Part shown: positions 59,291 through 64,000 of the stretch, one piece after another
How the letters are laid out: every line of letters begins with the position of its first letter
Position numbering within the stretch: position 1 is the stretch's first letter
Origin: Serratia nevei
GTDB taxonomy: Bacteria; Pseudomonadota; Gammaproteobacteria; Enterobacterales; Enterobacteriaceae
Direction of reading: 5' to 3'
Assembly: GCF_037948395.1 (NCBI RefSeq)
Contig: NZ_CP149940.1
Span: 5,270,001-5,334,000 of the forward strand
Length of the DNA stretch: 64,000 bases
Translations under genes and position numbers: made by a program
The notes under the pieces: model-generated
What the model was told of the DNA's origin: nothing
Seen by the model: only the letters and a program-made list of their open reading frames with translations
Databases searched by the model: none

Positions 59291-60130
59291 ATGAAACATC
59301 GCGCTTTGGCCTTAACGTTGTTAGCCAGTCTGACCGGCCTCGCCGCCGGCGCCGCGCACGCGGACAAACTTGACGATATCAAGCAAGCCGGCGTGGTGCG
59401 TATCGCGGTGTTCGACAGCAACCCGCCGTTCGGCTACATCGACCCGCAGAGCAAGAAGCTGGTGGGCTACGATGTGGACGTCGCCGATGCGATCGGCAAA
59501 GCGCTGGGGGTAAAAGTGGAACTGCGCGCCACCAACCCGGCCAACCGCATTCCGCTGCTGGTGTCGAAGAAGGTTGACCTGATCGCCGCCAACTTCACCA
59601 TTACCGACGAGCGCGCCAAGGAAGTGAACTTCAGCGTGCCGTACTTCGCCACCGGCCAGAAATTCATCGCCCGCAAAGGCGTGCTGAAAACCCCGGAAGA
59701 CATCAAGAAGCTGCGCATCGGCGCGGATAAGGGCACGGTGCAGGAAATCACCCTGCGCGAGCGTTTCCCGACGGCGAAAGTGATCTCTTACGATGACACT
59801 CCGCTGGCGTTCGTGGCGCTGCGTAACGGCAACGTGCAGGCGATCACTCAGGACGACGCCAAGCTGGTCGGCCTGCTTGGCAACCTGCCGGCGGCGCAGA
59901 AGGCGGAGTTTGAAATTTCGCCGTTCAGCCTGACCAAAGAGTACCAGGGCGTCGGCATTCCCAAGGGCGAAGATCGCCTGACCGCCGCGGTGAACGAGAC
60001 GTTGATCAAGCTGGAAAAAGACGGCGAAGCGGTTAAGATTTACGATCGCTGGTTCGGGCCGGAAACCCAATCCGCCCAACCGCGCGGTGATTTCAAAATC
60101 GCGCCTTTGGATCAGCAACCGAAAGCCTGA
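59291..60130 (+). CDS. Amino-acid ABC transporter periplasmic substrate-binding protein (family 3)
   Basis: 279 aa. A Sec signal peptide (about residues 1-24, ending AAHA) precedes DKLDDIKQAGVVRIAVF. The SBP_bac_3 fold is clear from PPFGYIDPQSKKLVGYDVDVADAIGKALG, NPANRIPLLVSKKVDLIAANFTITDERAKEVNFS and QAITQDDAKL. The Arg of ANRIPLL and the Asp of TQDDA match residues that hold the alpha-amino and carboxyl groups in polar amino-acid receptors. The exact substrate is not readable. AGGAGC precedes the ATG. Two permease genes follow, but no ATPase gene. Confidence 0.88.
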   Translation: MKHRALALTLLASLTGLAAGAAHADKLDDIKQAGVVRIAVFDSNPPFGYIDPQSKKLVGYDVDVADAIGKALGVKVELRATNPANRIPLLVSKKVDLIAANFTITDERAKEVNFSVPYFATGQKFIARKGVLKTPEDIKKLRIGADKGTVQEITLRERFPTAKVISYDDTPLAFVALRNGNVQAITQDDAKLVGLLGNLPAAQKAEFEISPFSLTKEYQGVGIPKGEDRLTAAVNETLIKLEKDGEAVKIYDRWFGPETQSAQPRGDFKIAPLDQQPKA

Positions 60131-60159
60131 TTTAACCGCTCGCGGTGAGATCGGCACGG

Positions 60160-60183
60160 AGGGGCGCAGCTTGCTGCGCCCCT
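60160..60183 (+). repeat. Strong hairpin between binding-protein gene and permease genes
   Basis: AGGGGCGCAGC-TT-GCTGCGCCCCT is a perfect 11-bp inverted repeat 29 nt after the stop, with no T-run. It resembles the pstS-pstC hairpin and probably lets the binding protein be made in excess. Confidence 0.65.
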
Positions 60184-60211
60184 GATGCATTCTGCAAGAC
60201 AAGGATTGAAC

Positions 60212-60925
60212 ATGAACCTGGACTGGCTGCTGGCGCCGCAATACCTGAGCTGGCTGTGGCACGGCTTTCTGCTGACGCTGTGGCTTTCCGCCTGCGCGGG
60301 CCTGGCGGCCACGCTGCTGGGCTTTGTGCTGGCGGCGATGCGCGACAGCAGCCTGCGGCCGTTGCGCTGGCTGGCGATGGGGTACAGCTCGCTGTTTCGC
60401 AATACGCCGCTGCTGGTGCAGCTGTTCTTCTGGTATTTCGCCGCCGGGCAGATCCTGCCGTCCGCCGCCATGCAGTGGCTGAACAGCTCGCATCAGGTCG
60501 GCCCGCTTGAGTGGCCGTCGTTCGAGTTTCTCGCCGGTTTCTTCGGCCTGACGCTCTACTCTACCGCCTTTATCGCCGAAGAGATCCGTTCCGGTATTCG
60601 CGGCGTCGCCGGCGGGCAGAAATATGCCGCCCAGGCGCTGGGGCTGACCGGCTGGCAGGCGATGCGCTACGTGGTGCTGCCGCAGGCGCTGAAAATCGCG
60701 CTGCCGCCGCTGCTCGGGCAATACATGAACGTGATCAAGAACTCGTCGCTGACCATGGCTATCGGCGTTGCCGAACTCTCTTACGCCTCGCGTCAGGTCG
60801 AAACCGAAACGTTGCGCACCTTCCAGGCGTTCGGCGTGGCGACGGTGCTGTATATCGCCATCATCGCGCTGCTGGAAGGCTGGGGCATGTGGCGCCAACA
60901 GCGTAAACCGCTGGGAGGGCATTGA
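60212..60925 (+). CDS. Amino-acid ABC transporter permease (HisM/GltJ type), first subunit
   Basis: 237 aa with about five membrane helices. The cytoplasmic EAA motif AAQALGLTGWQAMRYVVLPQALKIALPPLLGQYMN region is typical of polar amino-acid importers, and FRNTPLLVQLFFWYF is a further family signature. I start at 60212 (MNLDWLL) with AAGGATTG upstream; the in-frame extension to 60185 overlaps the hairpin. It ends 1 nt before the second permease, so the two are co-translated. Confidence 0.88.
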   Translation: MNLDWLLAPQYLSWLWHGFLLTLWLSACAGLAATLLGFVLAAMRDSSLRPLRWLAMGYSSLFRNTPLLVQLFFWYFAAGQILPSAAMQWLNSSHQVGPLEWPSFEFLAGFFGLTLYSTAFIAEEIRSGIRGVAGGQKYAAQALGLTGWQAMRYVVLPQALKIALPPLLGQYMNVIKNSSLTMAIGVAELSYASRQVETETLRTFQAFGVATVLYIAIIALLEGWGMWRQQRKPLGGH

Positions 60926-60926
60926 G

Positions 60927-61667
60927 ATGGATTTCAGCGTAATTCACGATAACCTGGGCTACCTGCTGTGGGGCACCTGGCCGGACGGACCGCTGGGCGG
61001 CGCGGCGCTGACGTTGGCGATCAGCCTGATGGCCGGCGTGGCTTCGGCGGTGCTTGGTACCTTACTCGGCGTGGCGCTGGCGATGTCGCGCGGCGTCGCT
61101 GCCGGATTGCTGGCGGCGGTGCTGGGCTTTTTCCGCGCCATTCCGGTCATCATGCTGATCTTCTGGACCTATTTCCTGCTGCCGATGGTGTTTGGCGTCG
61201 AGATCCCGGAAATCACTACCGTGGTGTGCGCGCTGGCGCTGATCGCTTCGGCCTATTTGGCCCATGCGGTGAAGGCCGGCATCGCCGCGATCGGCCCCGG
61301 CCAGTGGCAGGCCGGGCTTTCTCTGGGGCTGACCCGTTGGCAGACGCTGCGCATGATCGTGCTGCCGCAGGCGCTGCGCATGATGGTGCCGTCGTTCATT
61401 AACCAGTGGATCTCCCTGATCAAAGACACCTCGCTGGCTTATATCGTCGGCGTTGGCGAACTGACCTTTCTGGCGACCCAGGTCAACAACCGCAGCATGG
61501 TCTACCCGATGGAAGTGTTCCTGTTCGTGGCGCTGGTCTATTTCGTGTTCTGCCTGGCGCTCGATCTGCTGGCCAACGCGATTAACCGCCGCTTCGGCGC
61601 GCAAACCCGCGCGCTGAAACGGTCCTGGCGCTGGTGGCGCAACAAGCCGCCGTTGCCGGCCAGTTAA
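60927..61667 (+). CDS. Amino-acid ABC transporter permease (GltK/HisQ type), second subunit
   Basis: 246 aa. It is paired with the preceding permease. Helix and signature blocks include FFRAIPVIMLIFWTYFLLP and the EAA loop AGLSLGLTRWQTLRMIVLPQAL. I start at 60927 (MDFSVIHDN), with GGGAGGGC upstream inside the end of the first permease gene. Its TAA overlaps the stop of the converging yieH. No ATP-binding gene follows. Confidence 0.88.
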   Translation: MDFSVIHDNLGYLLWGTWPDGPLGGAALTLAISLMAGVASAVLGTLLGVALAMSRGVAAGLLAAVLGFFRAIPVIMLIFWTYFLLPMVFGVEIPEITTVVCALALIASAYLAHAVKAGIAAIGPGQWQAGLSLGLTRWQTLRMIVLPQALRMMVPSFINQWISLIKDTSLAYIVGVGELTFLATQVNNRSMVYPMEVFLFVALVYFVFCLALDLLANAINRRFGAQTRALKRSWRWWRNKPPLPAS

Positions 61668-62332
61668 TCGGCCGTGAGCCGCCAGCCGCGTTCGCGCCAC
61701 AGCGCGGGCAGCTGGGCCAGGTCGTCGAACGTCGTCACCAGCGGGTGGTCGATCGGCGGGTTATGCGGATCGGCGCAGAAGTAAAAGACCGGAATGCCGG
61801 CGTTGATGCCGGCCTGGGCGCCGGCGGGCGAATCGTCCACCAGGATGCAGCGCGCCACCGGCACCTGCATCCGTTCGGCGGCGTGAAACACGATCGCCGG
61901 ATCCGGCTTCCAGCGCTGAATGTCATAGCCGCTGAACAACCGGTCATCAAAATAAGGCAGCATGCCGGTCAGGCCGAGCGAGTGCTGCATCTTGCTGACC
62001 GGCCCGTTGGAGACAGTGCAGACAGGCACCGTCACCTGCGCCAGCAGCTCGCGGGCGCCGGCAATCTGCTGTAATTCGCTGTCGAACAGCCGCGCCACCT
62101 CCTGCCGATACAGCGGTTCCAGCGCCTTTTTTGCCAGGTTAGTGCCCTGCTCGGCGTTGACCCGATCGATGATCTCGTACAGCTTCACCCCTTTGTATTT
62201 CTTGAACACCTCTTCCAGCGACAGGTGAATGCCGTATCGGGCGAACATGTGCACATAGGCTTTGCTGCACAGCACTTCGCTGTCCACCAGCGTGCCGTCG
62301 CAGTCGAACAAAATGCAGTCAATCTGATTCAT
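61664..62332 (-). CDS. yieH: HAD-family 6-phosphogluconate phosphatase YieH
   Basis: 222 aa against 221 in E. coli YieH, which dephosphorylates 6-phosphogluconate. HAD motif I is LFDCDGTLVDSE (nucleophile Asp near residue 10), motif II TVSNGP, motif III Lys in RWKPDP, and motif IV ILVDDSPAGAQAG. The C-terminus GWRLTAD matches. It sits beside adeP, as yieH-yieG do in E. coli. Its stop overlaps the permease stop on the other strand. Confidence 0.93.
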   Translation of the reverse strand: MNQIDCILFDCDGTLVDSEVLCSKAYVHMFARYGIHLSLEEVFKKYKGVKLYEIIDRVNAEQGTNLAKKALEPLYRQEVARLFDSELQQIAGARELLAQVTVPVCTVSNGPVSKMQHSLGLTGMLPYFDDRLFSGYDIQRWKPDPAIVFHAAERMQVPVARCILVDDSPAGAQAGINAGIPVFYFCADPHNPPIDHPLVTTFDDLAQLPALWRERGWRLTAD

Positions 62333-62378
62333 GCGGGACAGGTTCCTTCGGGTTAACGCCGCTGAGGCCGCTCAGCGA

Positions 62379-62783
62379 TCACTTGATCAGGTTACGCGCC
62401 TTAAGATCGTGCAAAATCAGCGCGGCGACGTGTGAGCAGTGCGGCAAATCGCGGCTGTCGCACCACCTGAGTTCGGCGATTTCGGCGGCCGGCTGCAGCT
62501 GCCCGGTAAAGTCGGCCTGATAGCAGCGAATGCGCACCTGGGTGCCGTCCTGCTTGCCGTCCGCCGGGCCGGTGAACTCGCCGTAAAACGCGATGGAGCT
62601 CGGCAGCAGCGCCACGGTCAGCTCTTCGTCGATTTCGCGGCACAGCGCCTGTTCGTCGGTTTCACCCGCTTCGCGTTTTCCGCCCGGGACATAAAACAGC
62701 GTCTTATTGTGTGAACGCACCAGCGCCACTTTGTCATCTTTTAGCGTAATTAACGCGAGCTTATCGATAAAGGTCGAAGACAT
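62379..62783 (-). CDS. Nudix hydrolase
   Basis: 134 aa. The Nudix box reads GKREAGETDEQALCREIDEELT, that is G-x5-E-x7-R-E-x2-E-E with Thr in place of the usual Gly after EEL. The two metal-binding Glu are present, so hydrolysis of a nucleoside-diphosphate-linked substrate is likely; which one cannot be told. I start at 62783 (MSSTFIDKL), since the upstream extension is low-quality sequence. It is upstream of yieH on the same strand and divergent from adeP. Confidence 0.88.
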   Translation of the reverse strand: MSSTFIDKLALITLKDDKVALVRSHNKTLFYVPGGKREAGETDEQALCREIDEELTVALLPSSIAFYGEFTGPADGKQDGTQVRIRCYQADFTGQLQPAAEIAELRWCDSRDLPHCSHVAALILHDLKARNLIK

Positions 62784-63018
62784 GCGGATTCCTGTTTTTT
62801 TAGCGGGTAGGGTAAGAGATGCGATAGGCCATTTTATCGGCCGTGCCGGCAAACGGCAACGCAGCGGGCGGGAACGGGGAATGAAAGCCTGTAAATACAA
62901 GCCGTTGACGCGTTTAGCCGTAAAGACGGCGAAAAAAACCTGTGACCGGCGTCAAAAGCCCCACTTTTTGTTATAGGATAGCCGGCGACTGTCCATTCCC
63001 ATTTTCGGAATTCTGATA

Positions 63019-64000
63019 ATGACCAAACCAGTATCTGGCCTTGACGCTGAGCAAGGCTTGCTTGGGCGCGTGTTTAAACTCAAGCAACATGGCACGACGG
63101 CGCGTACGGAAACGATTGCCGGTATCACCACCTTCCTCACCATGGTGTATATCGTGTTCGTTAACCCTCAAATTTTGGGCGCGGCGGGCATGGATACCCA
63201 GGCGGTATTTGTCACTACCTGTTTGATCGCCGCCTTCGGCAGCATCTTTATGGGCCTGCTGGCGAACCTGCCGGTGGCGCTGGCGCCGGCGATGGGCCTG
63301 AACGCCTTCTTCGCCTTCGTGGTGGTCGGGGCGATGGGCATCTCCTGGCAGGTGGGCATGGGCGCCATCTTCTGGGGAGCGGTCGGCCTGCTGCTGCTGA
63401 CCATTTTCCGCATCCGCTACTGGATGATCGCCAACATTCCGGTCAGCCTGCGGGTCGGCATCACCAGCGGCATCGGTCTGTTCATCGGCATGATGGGGCT
63501 GAAAAACGCCGGCATCGTAGTGGCCAACCCGGACACGCTGGTGACCATCGGCAGCCTGACCTCGCACAACGTGCTGCTGGGCGCGCTCGGCTTCTTCATC
63601 ATCGCCGTGCTCTCTTCGCGTAACTTCCACGCGGCGGTGCTGGTGTCGATCGTGGTCACCACCCTTATCGGCTGGATGCTGGGCGACGTGAAATACGGCG
63701 GCCTGTTCTCCCTGCCGCCGAGCATCACCTCGGTGGTGGGCCAGGTCGACGTGGCCGGCGCGCTGAACATCGGGCTGGCCGGGGTTATTTTCTCGTTTAT
63801 GCTGGTGAACCTGTTCGACTCTTCGGGCACCCTGATCGGCGTTACCGATAAAGCCGGCCTGACCGACAGCCAGGGCAAGTTCCCGCGCATGAAGCAGGCG
63901 CTGTACGTCGACAGCATCAGCTCGGTGGCCGGTTCGCTGGCGGGCACCTCTTCCGTGACCGCTTACATCGAAAGCTCTTCCGGCGTCGCCGTCGGCGGCC
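63019..64000 (+). CDS. adeP: Adenine permease AdeP (YieG), N-terminal part, cut by the window end
   Basis: The 327 codons in the window cover most of the protein (E. coli about 445 aa). AdeP is a high-affinity adenine:H+ symporter of the AzgA-like NCS2 branch in the inner membrane. Signatures are FKLKQHGTTARTETIAGITTFLTMVY, ANLPVALAPAMGLNAFFAF and LVNLFDSSGTLIGVTDKAGL, then SSSGVAVGG at the edge. The start is the ATG at 63019; no strong ribosome site is visible. It is divergent from the Nudix gene, and neither a PurR box nor a purine riboswitch could be found upstream by eye. Confidence 0.93.
   Translation, partial: MTKPVSGLDAEQGLLGRVFKLKQHGTTARTETIAGITTFLTMVYIVFVNPQILGAAGMDTQAVFVTTCLIAAFGSIFMGLLANLPVALAPAMGLNAFFAFVVVGAMGISWQVGMGAIFWGAVGLLLLTIFRIRYWMIANIPVSLRVGITSGIGLFIGMMGLKNAGIVVANPDTLVTIGSLTSHNVLLGALGFFIIAVLSSRNFHAAVLVSIVVTTLIGWMLGDVKYGGLFSLPPSITSVVGQVDVAGALNIGLAGVIFSFMLVNLFDSSGTLIGVTDKAGLTDSQGKFPRMKQALYVDSISSVAGSLAGTSSVTAYIESSSGVAVGG

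Noticed and set aside
62784..63018. Purine riboswitch or PurR box upstream of adeP
   Set aside because: No three-way junction core or ACGCAAACGTTTGCGT-like site could be found; GACGCGTTTAGC near 62909 is too weak.

Overview
This is a chromosomal core region of a gamma-proteobacterium of the order Enterobacterales. Protein sequences, gene order and GC-rich codon usage fit Serratia best (S. marcescens-like); the genus is my inference, the order is secure. Apart from the rRNA operon the layout follows the Escherichia coli K-12 arc from yihY to adeP, read in the reverse of the E. coli map direction. I see no prophage, insertion sequence, CRISPR array or foreign island.

Left part (1-18.9 kb): yihY (partial), yihX and typA; the nitrogen-control operon glnA-glnL-glnG with NtrC sites and a sigma-54 promoter; the small membrane protein yshB; hemN, an unrecognised 57-codon ORF and yihI in one tight operon; the CsrA-sequestering sRNA CsrC; the GTPase gene yihA (engB); Spot 42 sRNA (spf); polA; yihG; then dsbA-srkA-yihD, and divergently mobA-mobB.

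Middle (18.9-24.6 kb): one complete rRNA operon on the minus strand (16S, tRNA-Glu, 23S, 5S) with P1/P2 promoters and boxA. Its flanks are the notable point. The upstream neighbour (yieP) and the tRNA-Glu spacer are those of E. coli rrnC, while the downstream neighbour (mobB) is that of rrnA. The roughly 95 kb lying between those operons in E. coli is absent here.

Right part (24.6-64 kb): yieP-hsrA; the ribose operon rbsDACBK-rbsR with two identical operator palindromes 80 bp apart; kup; ravA-viaA; asnA/asnC; mioC; the replication origin oriC (about 40.07-40.31 kb); mnmG-rsmG; the complete ATP synthase operon atpIBEFHAGDC; glmU-glmS; the phosphate operon pstSCAB-phoU behind an array of Pho-box repeats; an amino-acid ABC importer with a binding protein and two permeases but no ATPase gene; yieH; a Nudix hydrolase; and the start of the adenine permease adeP, cut by the window edge.

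Functional logic: origin-proximal housekeeping (replication start, ATP synthase, rRNA, cell-wall precursors) is mixed with nutrient-sensing operons for nitrogen, phosphate and ribose, each with its cognate operators visible. rrn and atp are both transcribed away from oriC. I found no convincing new multi-gene system. The items most worth checking are the 57-aa membrane ORF coupled to hemN, the rrnA/rrnC-type junction, a 20-bp perfect palindrome beside csrC, the paired RbsR operators, and strong hairpins behind each of three binding-protein genes.
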